Source: Giesbergeria anulus
GTDB lineage: Bacteria; Pseudomonadota; Gammaproteobacteria; Burkholderiales; Burkholderiaceae_C
Length of the DNA stretch: 64,000 bases
Assembly: GCF_900111115.1 (NCBI RefSeq)
Contig: NZ_FOGD01000005.1
Location: 62,001 to 126,000, forward strand
Reading direction: 5' to 3'
Each line of letters begins with the position of its first letter. Position 1 is the first letter of the stretch. Below, in pieces: positions 46,025 through 55,925 of the stretch. Below the pieces are notes generated by a model that saw only the letters and a list, made by a program, of their open reading frames with translations, was not told where the DNA came from and did not search any database. Made by a program: the position numbers and the translations under genes.

Positions 46025-47883
46025 TCGATGCCTCCCAAGTAGGCGGCCAGCACGGCCTCGTTGTTTTGGATTTCGGTGGGCAGGCCCTCGGCAATCTTGC
46101 TGCCAAACTCCATCACCACCAGCCGGTCGGTAATGCCCATCACAAAGTCCATATCGTGTTCCACCAGCAGCACCGACATCCCTTCGGCTTTGAGCTGTTG
46201 CAGCAGGGTGGACAAGGCTTGCTTTTCCTTCAGGCGCAAGCCTGCTGCGGGCTCATCCAACAGTAGCAGCACTGGGTCGGTACACAGGGCGCGGGCAATT
46301 TCCAGAATGCGTTGCTGGCCCAAAGCCAAGCTACCGGCGGGGGTGTGCATAAACTCTTCCAAGCCAACACGCTTGATTTGTTCGGCGGCCAAATAGAGCA
46401 GGCGCGCTTCCTCCACCCGGTCTAGGCGCAGGGCAGCGCGCACGGGGTCGGTATGGCCGCGCAGGTGTGTGCCCATCGCCACGTTCTCTAGCACCGACAG
46501 GTGCGGGATCAAATGGACGTGCTGGAAACTGCGGCCAATGCCACGTTGCACAATGCGGCGCGAATCGAGGGTGTCGATGCGCTGGCCGCAAAAGCGGATT
46601 TCGCCGCTCGTCACCGGCAGCACGCCCGTGACCAAATTGAACATGGTCGATTTACCGGCACCGTTGGGGCCGATCAGGCCAACGATCTCACCGGCGCGCA
46701 GGTCAAACTGCATATCTTTGACCGCCACCAAGCCGCCAAACTGCTTGCGTGCCTCGTTCACTTCCAAAATGATGCTGCCGGGCGTGGGCTTGGCGCGGCG
46801 GGGCATATCGCTGTAGCCTTCGGGGGCGATTTCGGGGGCCACCACTTCGGGTTCAGGGGGATGGACGTGTGCCCACAGCGCCGTGACGCGCGGCCAGATA
46901 CCATCGCGGGCATGGTGCAACAGCAGCACCACCATCAGGCCAAAGAACAGCATTTCGTAGTTGCCATTGCTGCCCAGCAGCAGCGGCAGCCAGTCTTGCA
47001 ACTGGCTTTTCAGGCCGGTGAGCAACCCAGCCCCCAAAATGGCTCCCCAAACGTGGCCGACACCGCCCACCACGGCCATAAACAGATATTCAATGCCCAT
47101 GTTCAAGCCAAACGGCGTGGCGCTGACCGACCGTTGCAGGTGGGCATAGAGCCAGCCCGACAGACTCGCCATCAGCGCAGCCAGCACAAACACCAACACC
47201 TTGTACTGTGCAGTGTGAATGCCCATCGCCTCAGGCATGGTCTTGCCCTTGGCCAGCGCATGGATAGCACGGCCCGGACGCGAATTGAGCAAATTGAGCA
47301 CCAGCCAAACACAGCCTCCCAAGCAGAACCAGATCAGGCCATACATGACACGCGGGCTGGATAAGTCCACACCCAGCACCGTCAGGGGTGGGATACCAGA
47401 GATACCGTCGTACTTGCCCAAAAACTCCAGCGTGCCAAACAAGTAGTACAGAGACAGGCTCCAAGCAATGGTGGCCAGTGGCAGGTAGTGACCCGACAGA
47501 CGCACCGTCATGGCACCAATAGCCAAGGCAGCAGCCCCAGACACCAGCAAGCCCATCGGCAAGCCCAGCCAAGGCGACCAGCCCAGCGTGGTGGAGAGGT
47601 AAGCCGTGGTGTAGGCCCCCAGCCCCACAAAGGCCGCTTGACCAAACGAGGTCAGGCCGCCCACACCAGTGAGCAATACCAGCCCCAGCGCCGCAATGGC
47701 GTACAGGCCGATGTAGTTGCCCAGCGTGATCCAGAAGCTGGGCACGGGCAGAAACGGGAACAAGAAGAACCACGCAAACAAAAGCCATTGCAGCTTTTTG
47801 GTGGAAAGAGAAGCAAGCAGACGCATGGGAAGAAGGCTCAGGGTTGGAGGGGTAGCATCAATCAAGACAGTCCGCGTGACCAT
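46021..47883 (-). CDS. fused ABC transporter permease-ATPase, LivM-LivG
   Basis: A 620-residue fusion of two normally separate subunits. Residues about 25-335 are a LivM permease with eight or so helices (GNYIGLYAIAALGLVLLTG, GLTSFGQAAFVGLGAY, YLFMAVVGGVGHVWGAILG). Residues about 365-620 are a LivG ATPase (GPNGAGKSTMFNLVTG, signature LALGQQRILEIARAL, LLLDEPAAGLR and the C-terminal HDMDFVMGITDRL). The start is uncertain: ATG at 47883, coupled to the livH stop as TGATG, or ATG at 47826 just before the first helix. It uses the LivH and LivF partners on either side. Confidence 0.92.
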   Translation of the reverse strand: MVTRTVLIDATPPTLSLLPMRLLASLSTKKLQWLLFAWFFLFPFLPVPSFWITLGNYIGLYAIAALGLVLLTGVGGLTSFGQAAFVGLGAYTTAYLSTTLGWSPWLGLPMGLLVSGAAALAIGAMTVRLSGHYLPLATIAWSLSLYYLFGTLEFLGKYDGISGIPPLTVLGVDLSSPRVMYGLIWFCLGGCVWLVLNLLNSRPGRAIHALAKGKTMPEAMGIHTAQYKVLVFVLAALMASLSGWLYAHLQRSVSATPFGLNMGIEYLFMAVVGGVGHVWGAILGAGLLTGLKSQLQDWLPLLLGSNGNYEMLFFGLMVVLLLHHARDGIWPRVTALWAHVHPPEPEVVAPEIAPEGYSDMPRRAKPTPGSIILEVNEARKQFGGLVAVKDMQFDLRAGEIVGLIGPNGAGKSTMFNLVTGVLPVTSGEIRFCGQRIDTLDSRRIVQRGIGRSFQHVHLIPHLSVLENVAMGTHLRGHTDPVRAALRLDRVEEARLLYLAAEQIKRVGLEEFMHTPAGSLALGQQRILEIARALCTDPVLLLLDEPAAGLRLKEKQALSTLLQQLKAEGMSVLLVEHDMDFVMGITDRLVVMEFGSKIAEGLPTEIQNNEAVLAAYLGGIE

Positions 47884-48932
47884 CACTCTTCATCGCTGTG
47901 CGGCGAGCGCCACGAGCGCCAAGCCAGCACCGGCAGAATCAAGGTGAACACAATCACCTCCTTGTAGTCACTGGCCCAGAATGAGGAGTAGCTCTCTAGC
48001 AGCCCGACCAGCACGGCACCAATGGCCGCCAGCGGGTAGCTGGCCAACCCACCAATGATGGCGGCGACAAAACCCTTGAGGGCGACGACAAAGCCGGTGT
48101 CGTACTGCACCGTGTTCATCGGCCCAATCAGGATGCCCGCCAACGAGCCTAGCCCTGCCGACAAGCCAAACGCCAAGCGGCCCGCTTGGGTGGTACCAAT
48201 ACCCACCAGCCGCGCACCGTTGCGGTTGACCGCTGTGGCGCGCAGCGCCTTGCCCATGAGCGTGCGATCAAAGAACAGGTAGAGCAGCGCAATCAGCGAC
48301 AGCGACACCACCACGACCAGCGCACTCTGGCCCGAAATCAACAGCGCCCCGACCGAGGTACTCCACTCGGTAAACGGCAGGGTGCGCGAGCCTTCGGGGC
48401 CAAACACCAGCAGGCCCAAACTCAACAGCGCAAAATGCACCGCCACCGAGACGATCAGCAGCACCAGCACTGAGGCTTCGGCCACCGGCTGGTAGGCCAA
48501 GCGGTAGATCATCAATCCCAGTGGCACCGTAATGCCCAGTACCAACAAAATTTGCAACACCATCGGCAGTGTGTGCCAAGGCAGCACCGAAACCAGCGCC
48601 CACACCAACAATGGGTAGAGCAAATTTTCTGCGGCGCTCCAGCCCAGCAGTTTGGGCGACAGGGGTTTGTAGCGGCGGTGGTGCAAGGCCGTCACCAACT
48701 CCGTCAAGAAGGTGGCTACCCCCAGCGCCAGCAGCAAGCCGACCAGACGCGGAAACTGCTCCGTTTGCAAAGCGGCCAAGGTCAGGGCACCAAAGCCGAC
48801 AAATTCGCCTTGGGGCAAAAAAATCACCCGCGTGACGGAAAACACCAACACCAGCGCCATCGCCAGCAAGGCGTACACCGCGCCGTTGGTGATGCCATCT
48901 TGGGCCAAGATGGCGGCAATACTTAAATCCAT
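47883..48932 (-). CDS. livH: ABC transporter permease, LivH-like
   Basis: A 349-residue inner-membrane permease with about eight to nine helices: [20 protein letters not shown] at the N-terminus, [16 protein letters not shown], and the coupling-loop region [20 protein letters not shown]. It is longer than LivH of enteric bacteria because of an insertion at about residues 65-150. ATG at 48932 has AGGAG at a good distance; an upstream extension is leader. It follows the reductase gene after 61 bases. Confidence 0.92.
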   Translation of the reverse strand: MDLSIAAILAQDGITNGAVYALLAMALVLVFSVTRVIFLPQGEFVGFGALTLAALQTEQFPRLVGLLLALGVATFLTELVTALHHRRYKPLSPKLLGWSAAENLLYPLLVWALVSVLPWHTLPMVLQILLVLGITVPLGLMIYRLAYQPVAEASVLVLLIVSVAVHFALLSLGLLVFGPEGSRTLPFTEWSTSVGALLISGQSALVVVVSLSLIALLYLFFDRTLMGKALRATAVNRNGARLVGIGTTQAGRLAFGLSAGLGSLAGILIGPMNTVQYDTGFVVALKGFVAAIIGGLASYPLAAIGAVLVGLLESYSSFWASDYKEVIVFTLILPVLAWRSWRSPHSDEE

Positions 48933-48993
48933 GTTGTCTCCTGGTTCAGCCCAGCGCTCGGTCTGGCTGATACGGTGGTTCGGCAGCGGGGGT

Positions 48994-50001
48994 TCAGGCC
49001 GTGTTGATGACAAAGGCGTCGCAGAAAAAATGCGCTGCGGGCAGCCCCGCCTGCGCGATAAAGGCATCACGGGCGGCATCGATCATCAGCGGGTTGCCAC
49101 AGGCATAGACCTCGTGGCCCGACAGGTCGGGCAGGTCTTGCAGTACGGCGGCATGGACAAAGCCCGTGCGGCCTTGCCAGTCGGCTTCTGGCTGCGACAG
49201 CACCGGCACCAACTGCACGCCCGGAAATTGCGCCTGCCAAGCCGCCACCGATTCGACGACATACAAATCGCTCCAACGCCGGCCGCCCCAATAGAGCACA
49301 GCACCGCGCTGGGCGATGGCCGCACCGTGGCTGCGCAGCAGTGCAGCAATGGGGGCATAGCCAGTGCCCGAAGCCAGCAGCACGATGGGAGCTGTGCCCT
49401 TGTGCAGCACAAAGGTGCCATACGGCCCCTGAATGCGCAGCAAATCGCGGGGCTTGAGCTTGTCGTAGGCGTGGGGTGAGAAACGCCCGCCGTCCATGCG
49501 GCGCACGTGCAGCTCTAGCAAACCTTCGGTATTGGGCACATTGGCCAAGCTGTAACTGCGCCGTGCGCCATCTTTGAGCAGCACGTCAATGTACTGGCCC
49601 GCTTGGAAATGAAACCCCGATGCCGCTGGCACCTGCAATTGCACAATGGCGACATCAGCGCTAGGGCGTTGCACGTCCAGCACCCGTGCGCCCACCGTCA
49701 CGACGCGCTGGCCCGGCTCCTTGGGCACATCGGGGGCTTGCAGCACCAAATCACCCAAAGGGAAAGCCTGACAAGTCCGGCACTGGCCTGCCGGTACCGG
49801 CTCGGCCCCAGCGGGGGCTGGCTCAGCATGGCGCACATCGCCCGCACTCAGCGCTAGATGGCAACTGTTGCAGGTGCCAGCACGGCAACTGTGTGGCAGC
49901 CAGTACCCGGCGGCAATGGCAGCATCCAGCACCGTTTGCGCTGGCGTGCAGGCAAAGCTGCCGCCGTGGGGTTCTAGCTGTATCTGAAAAGTGTCGGACA
50001 T
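48994..50001 (-). CDS. ferredoxin-NAD(P)H reductase component of the ring-hydroxylating dioxygenase
   Basis: A 335-residue electron-transfer flavoprotein. Residues 1-90 are a plant-type [2Fe-2S] domain with cysteines 39, 44, 47 and 77; residues about 100-200 bind FAD (RSYSLANVP) and 205-335 bind NAD(P)H ([28 protein letters not shown]). The architecture matches CDP-6-deoxyhexose reductase-like and BenC-type reductases. In this cluster it would pass electrons from NAD(P)H to the Rieske ferredoxin. It lies far from the oxygenase genes but within the same run. Confidence 0.9.
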   Translation of the reverse strand: MSDTFQIQLEPHGGSFACTPAQTVLDAAIAAGYWLPHSCRAGTCNSCHLALSAGDVRHAEPAPAGAEPVPAGQCRTCQAFPLGDLVLQAPDVPKEPGQRVVTVGARVLDVQRPSADVAIVQLQVPAASGFHFQAGQYIDVLLKDGARRSYSLANVPNTEGLLELHVRRMDGGRFSPHAYDKLKPRDLLRIQGPYGTFVLHKGTAPIVLLASGTGYAPIAALLRSHGAAIAQRGAVLYWGGRRWSDLYVVESVAAWQAQFPGVQLVPVLSQPEADWQGRTGFVHAAVLQDLPDLSGHEVYACGNPLMIDAARDAFIAQAGLPAAHFFCDAFVINTA

Positions 50002-50072
50002 GGTGGTTCAGCCTGCTGCGCGCATCGGGCTGCTGCTCGGTCATCGGGGTTGCAAAAAGGGGCTTGTCGGCT

Positions 50073-51875
50073 TTAGCCGCAAACAACCACAGCTTCGGGG
50101 CGCGGCTTGCTGTGCAGCAGTTGCACCTTGTCGGCGCGGCGCTTGAGCACGGCGCGCTGGTTGATGTAGCCTTTGTCGGTGATCTCGCCGTCATCCATGC
50201 TGGGTGGCTCGTCCAGCATCAGCGCACGGCTGGCACTTTGCGAAGAGCCACCGCCTTCAGCGCGCAGCTTGCGCAGCCCTGCTTGCAGATGCACGGCCAG
50301 CTCTTCGGCGGTGAGGCCCTTGGCGGCAGCGCTGGGAAACACCAGCAGCCCCACTTCATCGGCATCATGGCCGGTCACGACCACATCCTGCGCCCAAGGT
50401 GCCAGCGCCGTGACGGCCTTGACACGCAGCGTACCCACCGAGACCCAAGTGCCGGTGGTGAGCTTGAAGTCTTCGGCCACGCGGCCATTGAATAACACGC
50501 CTTTTTCGGGGCGCTGCTCATCGACCAACAGCCCGGCATCGCCAATGATGTAGTAGCCTTCTTCGTCAAAGGCTTTGGCGGTTTGCTCTGGGTTGTGCAG
50601 GTATTGGTTAAACACCTGTGGCCCCTTGACGCGCATTTCCAGCTTGCCGTTGTTGGGCACAAATTTCAGGCTGGTGCCGGGCACTGGCAGACCAATGCAG
50701 CCGGGGCCATCGAGTTTCCAATGCACATTGGTGATGAGCGGCGAAGTTTCGGTGGCCCCCCAAGCGGCGGTAAACCACACGGATTCACCCAGCACGCTTT
50801 TGGCGCTGCGCTCTAGCCGATCCCACGTGGCTTGGGGCAGGGCCGCAGCGGCATAAAACACACCGCGCAAGCGGCCAAAAAAGTCGCGGGCAAAGCTCTC
50901 GTCTTCTTCCAAAAAGGCAATCAGCGCATCAAAGCCCTTGGGCACATTGAAGTACAAATTGGGCTGCACTTCGCGCAGGTTGCGCACCGACTTTTCCATC
51001 AGCCCCGGCACCGGGCGGCCTTCGTCAATATAGAAGCTGCCGCCGTTGCACAGCACCATGTTCAGGTTGTGGTTGGTGCCAAAGGTGTGGCTCCAAGGCA
51101 ACCACGAGACGATGACCGGCTTTTCCTCGCGCAAAAATGTCCAAGTTTGGCGGATTTGCTCTTGGTTGGCGCACAGCATCCAGTGGGTATTGACGGCAAT
51201 TTTGGGTTTGCCAGTCGAGCCAGACGTGAGCAGGTATTTGGCGTGCGTTTGCGGCGTGATGCGGGCAAAGGCCTCCATGACGGCTGGGGTTTCCTTGGCG
51301 CGGGTCAGCTCGGCAAACGAGCGCCCCACAGAGACGCTGTAGGCGTTGTGGCTGAGTACCACCGGGCAGTCCAGCCCCGCAGCGCGGATGGCTGGGCCAT
51401 AGACTGCGCCATCAGAGGCATAGATCAGGCCGGGCTGCAATTCATGCAGGATGCCGGAAATCTTGCTGTGCTCTTTAGCCAAACGCGAATAAGCGCTGGT
51501 GATGGCGGCAAACGGGCGGCCAATGTGCATGGTGGCAAACATCAGCAGCGCTTGGTCGAGGCTGTTGTCCGAGAGGCACACCACGGGCGCGTTTTCTGCC
51601 AACCCACCATCTAACAAGGCTTGGGCAATGGCCCCAATCTTGTCGCGGGTCTGGGCATAGGTCAGTTTGACCCACTCGCCATCGGGGCCGCGCTCGGCCA
51701 AAAACAGGGCGTTGGGCGTGGTGCGCGCCCAGTGCTCTAGCCAGTCACCAATGCAGCGGGTGACGCTGCCCAGCGGCTCTGGCGATGTCAGGATGAACCC
51801 GCCCTCAGGCAGGTCTTGCTTGAGCACCGCAGGCGTAGCCAGCATGGCCGGGTTGGTAAAAAACGAACTACTCAT
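50073..51875 (-). CDS. feruloyl-CoA synthase-like acyl/aryl-CoA ligase
   Basis: A 600-residue adenylate-forming enzyme of the class I acid-thiol ligase family, most like feruloyl-CoA synthases. The AMP-binding P-loop KYLLTSGSTGKPKIAVNTH, WGATETSPLI, GDAGLLVDEQ and the hinge and lysine region near the C-terminus are present. It would activate an aromatic or phenylpropanoid acid with ATP and CoA. No enoyl-CoA hydratase/aldolase gene follows, so the classical ferulate route is not complete here. It sits between the binding protein and reductase genes. Confidence 0.9.
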   Translation of the reverse strand: MSSSFFTNPAMLATPAVLKQDLPEGGFILTSPEPLGSVTRCIGDWLEHWARTTPNALFLAERGPDGEWVKLTYAQTRDKIGAIAQALLDGGLAENAPVVCLSDNSLDQALLMFATMHIGRPFAAITSAYSRLAKEHSKISGILHELQPGLIYASDGAVYGPAIRAAGLDCPVVLSHNAYSVSVGRSFAELTRAKETPAVMEAFARITPQTHAKYLLTSGSTGKPKIAVNTHWMLCANQEQIRQTWTFLREEKPVIVSWLPWSHTFGTNHNLNMVLCNGGSFYIDEGRPVPGLMEKSVRNLREVQPNLYFNVPKGFDALIAFLEEDESFARDFFGRLRGVFYAAAALPQATWDRLERSAKSVLGESVWFTAAWGATETSPLITNVHWKLDGPGCIGLPVPGTSLKFVPNNGKLEMRVKGPQVFNQYLHNPEQTAKAFDEEGYYIIGDAGLLVDEQRPEKGVLFNGRVAEDFKLTTGTWVSVGTLRVKAVTALAPWAQDVVVTGHDADEVGLLVFPSAAAKGLTAEELAVHLQAGLRKLRAEGGGSSQSASRALMLDEPPSMDDGEITDKGYINQRAVLKRRADKVQLLHSKPRPEAVVVCG

Positions 51876-51897
51876 GGTGTACGGCTCCTGCGCTGCG

Positions 51898-53037
51898 TTA
51901 CTTCAAGAGCTTCCAAGCGTTCTTTTCAATCGTGACCAGCACCCGGCCATCCACGCCCAAGCCGGAGTGGTCGGTGGTGCTCATGGTGACTACGCCGTGG
52001 GAGACGGGCAGCTTGTTGGTTTTTTCGATGGCGTCGCGCAGGGCGCTGCGAAACTCCGGGGTGCCCGGCTTGGCTTGCTTGGCCACGGCAGCCACAGCCT
52101 TGTCCAGCACCAAATAGCTGTCATGGGCATAGGCACCAAAGGGGCTGCGCGAACCTGCGCCATACTTGCCTTCGTAGGCTTTCAAATAGTCCAAACCCGG
52201 CTTCTTGCTGGGGTGGTTGTCGGGCAGTTGCTCGGCCACCAGCACATTGCCGGTGGGCAGCACCACGCCTTCATCAGCGGCACCCGAGACGCGCAAGAAG
52301 TCGTTGTTGGCAACGCCGTGGGTTTGGTAGAACTGGCCTTTGTAGCCCCGGTCGCGCAAAGCACGCATGGGCAGCGCCGCTGGCGTGCCGCTGGCCGCAA
52401 TAAACACCGCTTGCGGATTGGTTTGCATCAGCTTGAGCGTTTGTGCCGTCACGCTTTGGTCACTACGGGCATAGCGCTCCACAGCAGCCACCTTGATGCC
52501 GTGCAGGGCAGCACCCTTTTGCACGTCTTGCAACCAGCCTTCGCCGTAGGCGTCGCTAAAGCCGATAAAGGCAATCGTCTTGACGTTGTTGGCCTTCATG
52601 TGCTCAAACAGCGCCGAAGACATCACATTGACCGAGTGCGGCAGCGGAAACACCCACTGGATTTGCTTGGGCTCAAACGGGGCCAGCGCAATCTGCGGTG
52701 TTTTGCTGGCTGTGGCGGCTTCGGCAATAGCCAGGGAGGTGGGCACGGTGGTAGAACCGATGATGGCATCTACCTTGTCCGAATCAATAAAACGGCGTGC
52801 ATTTTTGGCCGCTTGGCTGGGGTCAGAGGCATCATCCAAGACGATGTAGTTCACCGGCAAGCCACCCAGAGTTTTGGGCAACAGCTCAATGCTGTTTTTT
52901 TCGGCAATACCCAGCGAGGCCGCTGGGCCGGTGGTGCTCAGTGATACCCCCACGTTAATGGTTTGTGCCTGCGCCAAAGCGGGCAGGGCCAAGCTGGCGG
53001 CGATAGCCAGAGCAGTGAGTGCGTTACGACGTTGCAT
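51898..53037 (-). CDS. ABC transporter substrate-binding protein, LivK-like
   Basis: A 379-residue periplasmic binding protein of peripheral-binding type I fold. Residues 1-25 are a signal peptide ending ALAQAQ. The mature part has TINVGVSLSTTGPAASLG, YIVLDDASDPSQAAKNARR, IIGSTTVPTSLAIAEAAT and GYKGQFYQTHG segments typical for HAAT-family receptors, many of which bind aromatic acids. ATG at 53037 has AGGAG upstream. It serves LivH, LivMG and LivF encoded further along the run. Confidence 0.93.
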   Translation of the reverse strand: MQRRNALTALAIAASLALPALAQAQTINVGVSLSTTGPAASLGIAEKNSIELLPKTLGGLPVNYIVLDDASDPSQAAKNARRFIDSDKVDAIIGSTTVPTSLAIAEAATASKTPQIALAPFEPKQIQWVFPLPHSVNVMSSALFEHMKANNVKTIAFIGFSDAYGEGWLQDVQKGAALHGIKVAAVERYARSDQSVTAQTLKLMQTNPQAVFIAASGTPAALPMRALRDRGYKGQFYQTHGVANNDFLRVSGAADEGVVLPTGNVLVAEQLPDNHPSKKPGLDYLKAYEGKYGAGSRSPFGAYAHDSYLVLDKAVAAVAKQAKPGTPEFRSALRDAIEKTNKLPVSHGVVTMSTTDHSGLGVDGRVLVTIEKNAWKLLK

Positions 53038-53113
53038 GGATTTGTCTCCTGTGGATTTAGTGTTGTGTTGTGTGAAAGAAAAAGCAGCGCCACTGGCCTG
53101 CACAGTGCTGGTG

Positions 53114-53908
53114 TTAGCGCATGGGTCGGATTTCCCAGCCGCAGTCGCTTTGCAGAATGGCGGCGGTAGTGGCGCGGCTGTTGGCCTTAGACGCCAGCAG
53201 CACGTAGTGGCCGGTGTGGTCTTCGGGCTGGGCAATAAACTTGAGCGGCATAGCGTTGGCTACGCTGTCTTCAAAGCCCGGAATTTCGGACAGGCGCTTT
53301 TCCTGCTTGCCCAAGCTGGCGGGGCCGCGCAGTGGCGTCACGGTGCCGCCGGGGGCTACGCCATTGACGCGCACATCGGGGGCAAACTCATAGGCCAACT
53401 GTTTGATAAGACCCACACCGGCGTGCTTGGAGGCCACATACAGCGGGCCGCCGCCTCCGGCATAAAACGCCGAGTTGGACAGGGTAAAAATCATGCTGCC
53501 GCCGCTGGCGCGCAGGTGCGCTGCCGCCGCGCTGGCCGCCAGCACATAGCCTTTGACGTTGACACCAAAAATCTCGTCAAAGCTCTCGGCCACCTGTTCG
53601 GTGGACATCCTTTCCAACTTGGCAAAGAAATCCCACACCCCGGCATTGCCCACCAGTGTGTCGAGCTTGCCAAAGCGCGCCACCGTGGCCTCCACGGCGG
53701 CTACGTTGTCGGCAGGCGAACGCACATCACCAACCGAGACCACCACCTTGTCGCCAAACTCGGCCACCAAGCCATCGGCTTGATCGGCGCTGCGCACCAT
53801 CACGCCGACACCCGCACAGCCTTCGGCAATAAAGCGCTTCACTACTGCCCGGCCGATGCCCGAGGCTCCGCCTGTGACCAAGGCCACATAACCATTTAGC
53901 CAACCCAT
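53114..53908 (-). CDS. cis-dihydrodiol dehydrogenase (SDR, BphB/HcaB-like)
   Basis: A 264-residue short-chain dehydrogenase. TGGASGIGRAV is the NAD-binding motif, NAGVWDF the NAG element, and Ser in FTLSNSAFY with Tyr-Lys in YVASKHAGVG the catalytic set. Residues FDEIFGVNVKGYVLAA and NGVAPGGTVTPLRGP mark the cis-2,3-dihydrodiol dehydrogenase branch, which rearomatises cis-diols to catechols with reduction of NAD. ATG at 53908 has AAGGA upstream; a TTG ten codons earlier is the other choice. It follows the oxygenase beta gene after 80 bases. Confidence 0.9.
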   Translation of the reverse strand: MGWLNGYVALVTGGASGIGRAVVKRFIAEGCAGVGVMVRSADQADGLVAEFGDKVVVSVGDVRSPADNVAAVEATVARFGKLDTLVGNAGVWDFFAKLERMSTEQVAESFDEIFGVNVKGYVLAASAAAAHLRASGGSMIFTLSNSAFYAGGGGPLYVASKHAGVGLIKQLAYEFAPDVRVNGVAPGGTVTPLRGPASLGKQEKRLSEIPGFEDSVANAMPLKFIAQPEDHTGHYVLLASKANSRATTAAILQSDCGWEIRPMR

Positions 53909-53988
53909 AACCGTTCCTTGTTTATGTACAGAAAACAACCCCGGCGCGTGGCCGGGGTATGAGCGCAGGGTGCTGTAGCACCCCGGCC

Positions 53989-54528
53989 TTAGAGGAACGT
54001 GTTGAGGTTCTTGGACATGAACACCGATTGGGTGATCAAGATCTTGCGCCGGGCAATCTGAAAGCTCTCACCTACGGCGCGAATCACGTCTTCACGGCGG
54101 CCCACCAGCAGGTCGTTGTCTTTTTCGACCCGGCTGCGGTAGTTGACAAAGCTCGAATGCACGACAAACTCGCCGGGCTGCTCGCCTTGGTAAACCTCAA
54201 TGCCGCTAACCACATGGGCGTGGCGCGTAGCCGGGTCTTCAGCCCACGCGCTGGGCTGCTTGAAGCGGGTGATACGGCGGGTCAAATCCAGCAGGTTGTC
54301 GTTGTACAACGCGCCGCCGTCGATTTGGTAAGCGCCCTTCTTGTCGTAGCGGCGGCGGTTTTCCATCGTCGGCATCCAATAGTGGATGTCTTGCGCCAGC
54401 AGAGCCAGCCAGTCGTCCCAGCGTTCGTTGTCCAACAGGCGTGCTTCGCGGTACAAAAACTGCTCAATGCGGCGCTGGGTTTCAGCATCCACAGAAATCT
54501 CGGCTTGGGGTGTGGCGACGGCGTTCAT
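53989..54528 (-). CDS. aromatic-ring-hydroxylating dioxygenase, beta subunit
   Basis: A 179-residue structural subunit of the alpha3-beta3 oxygenase with the NTF2-like fold. The pattern EQFLYREARLLDNERWDDWL, YWMPTMENRR, LVGRREDVIR and RRKILITQSVFMSKNLNTFL is characteristic. Its ATG overlaps the alpha-subunit stop by four bases (ATGA), which helps equal production of the two subunits. Confidence 0.94.
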   Translation of the reverse strand: MNAVATPQAEISVDAETQRRIEQFLYREARLLDNERWDDWLALLAQDIHYWMPTMENRRRYDKKGAYQIDGGALYNDNLLDLTRRITRFKQPSAWAEDPATRHAHVVSGIEVYQGEQPGEFVVHSSFVNYRSRVEKDNDLLVGRREDVIRAVGESFQIARRKILITQSVFMSKNLNTFL

Positions 54529-55913
54529 GCGGTCTCCTTGGTGCTGGTGGTGGGCAGGGTGGGAACGTCACGTTGGGGCACGTCTTGCCATTCCTGCGCT
54601 TTCATCAGATCGAGCCAGCGCTGGTAAAACGCGCGCTGATTGGCTTCATTGACCTGACCCCGAAACACATTGCATGGCAGGTCGGTGTCGGTGATGCGGG
54701 TGTTTTGGCCCAAGCCCAAATACAGGTCTTGCTGACGCGTGACAAACCCGGCATTGGTCTTGGTGCTGTATTCCCAGTTCTCGCCGTCGTCCATCTCAAA
54801 CACACCGGAGGGGCTGAAGGTCATCATCGTGCCCTTGCGCCACTTGTCTTTGATCTCTTGCGGAGCCTTCTTGTTGACGAATGTCCAAGTGTGCAACTCG
54901 ATCTGGCCGGGGCCACGGGGGTGCCAAGTGCGGAAGGTGTTTTGACCGGGCAAGAACGAGGTGTTAGGAAACAAGGTGCAAGACGAGATGGCACCAATCA
55001 TCTTGGAGCGCACTTCACCCAGACGCTCTTGCACCTTGGGTTGCAGCACGTACAAGTACTTCATCAGGTCTTTGTCGCCCAGCGTGGCACAGTTGCCCAC
55101 GATGTCTTGGTTGAACTCCCAACCATGGCCGTTAAAGTTGACTTGGTACGACTCATGGGGCAGCTTGTGGACTTCGGCCACCGAGCCGCCGACCATCGCC
55201 TTGGCACCGGAATCGTGCGTCCAACCTGCGTGCAAGATGTCGCCGACGAAGTTTTCCGAGGCGTATTTCCAGTTGCACTGGATGACAGACTTGACGCAAC
55301 CACCAACAAACTCGGTGCCGCCTTCGTCCATATCAAAGATGGCGTCGAGGTAGTAGCGGAAGTCGCCCAGATACTCGGCCAGCGGGGGCGCGTTGGGGTC
55401 GAGCGTGGCAAAAATCAGGCCCTTGTAGCTGTCAATCTGCGCCACCGGGTGCAGACTGTGCTCGTTCTTGTCCATGCCCGTGGCTTCGTAAGCCTCGGAG
55501 GCATGCATCCCTTTCAGGCCGCCATCAATACCAAAGGCCCAGCCGTGGTAGTTGCACACAAATTGGCGGGCGTTGCCCAGGTCGGCAAACGTCACCTTGT
55601 TGCCACGGTGCGGGCAGGTGTTCAAGAAGCCACGGATGCTGTTGTCCTTTTGGCGCACGATGATGACGTTGTCTTCACCCATGTAGGTCGAGACAAAATC
55701 GCCCGACTTGGGGATTTGCGACTCGTGGCCGACAAACAGCCAGCAACGGGCAAAGATCTTTTCCAATTCCTGCTCGTAAATGTCGCGATCCCAAAAGATG
55801 TCGCGCGACATGCGGCCCTTGTCCAGATCCATCATGCGATCCAGACGGGCAATGGCCTCGGCCACGGGCCGACGCTTGAGCCGCTCGGGCAGGGATGTAT
55901 TGTGTTGACTCAC
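54525..55913 (-). CDS. aromatic-ring-hydroxylating dioxygenase, Rieske alpha subunit
   Basis: The 462-residue catalytic subunit adds both atoms of O2 to an aromatic ring, giving a cis-dihydrodiol. The Rieske [2Fe-2S] ligands are Cys100-x-His102 and Cys120-x2-His123; the mononuclear iron site has Asp225, His228 and His233 in GDILHAGWTHDS, and a third acid in QQDLYLGLG. The overall sequence falls near benzoate/3-phenylpropionate/biphenyl-type enzymes but the substrate cannot be set from sequence. It is followed by the beta subunit and preceded by its ferredoxin. Confidence 0.95.
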   Translation of the reverse strand: MSQHNTSLPERLKRRPVAEAIARLDRMMDLDKGRMSRDIFWDRDIYEQELEKIFARCWLFVGHESQIPKSGDFVSTYMGEDNVIIVRQKDNSIRGFLNTCPHRGNKVTFADLGNARQFVCNYHGWAFGIDGGLKGMHASEAYEATGMDKNEHSLHPVAQIDSYKGLIFATLDPNAPPLAEYLGDFRYYLDAIFDMDEGGTEFVGGCVKSVIQCNWKYASENFVGDILHAGWTHDSGAKAMVGGSVAEVHKLPHESYQVNFNGHGWEFNQDIVGNCATLGDKDLMKYLYVLQPKVQERLGEVRSKMIGAISSCTLFPNTSFLPGQNTFRTWHPRGPGQIELHTWTFVNKKAPQEIKDKWRKGTMMTFSPSGVFEMDDGENWEYSTKTNAGFVTRQQDLYLGLGQNTRITDTDLPCNVFRGQVNEANQRAFYQRWLDLMKAQEWQDVPQRDVPTLPTTSTKETA

Positions 55914-55925
55914 GTTGTTTGCTCC

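Noticed and set aside
50073-51875. Assigning the cluster to ferulate degradation because of the feruloyl-CoA-synthase-like ligase
   Set aside because: No enoyl-CoA hydratase/aldolase or vanillin dehydrogenase gene accompanies it, and the remaining genes encode a dihydroxylation and ring-cleavage route.
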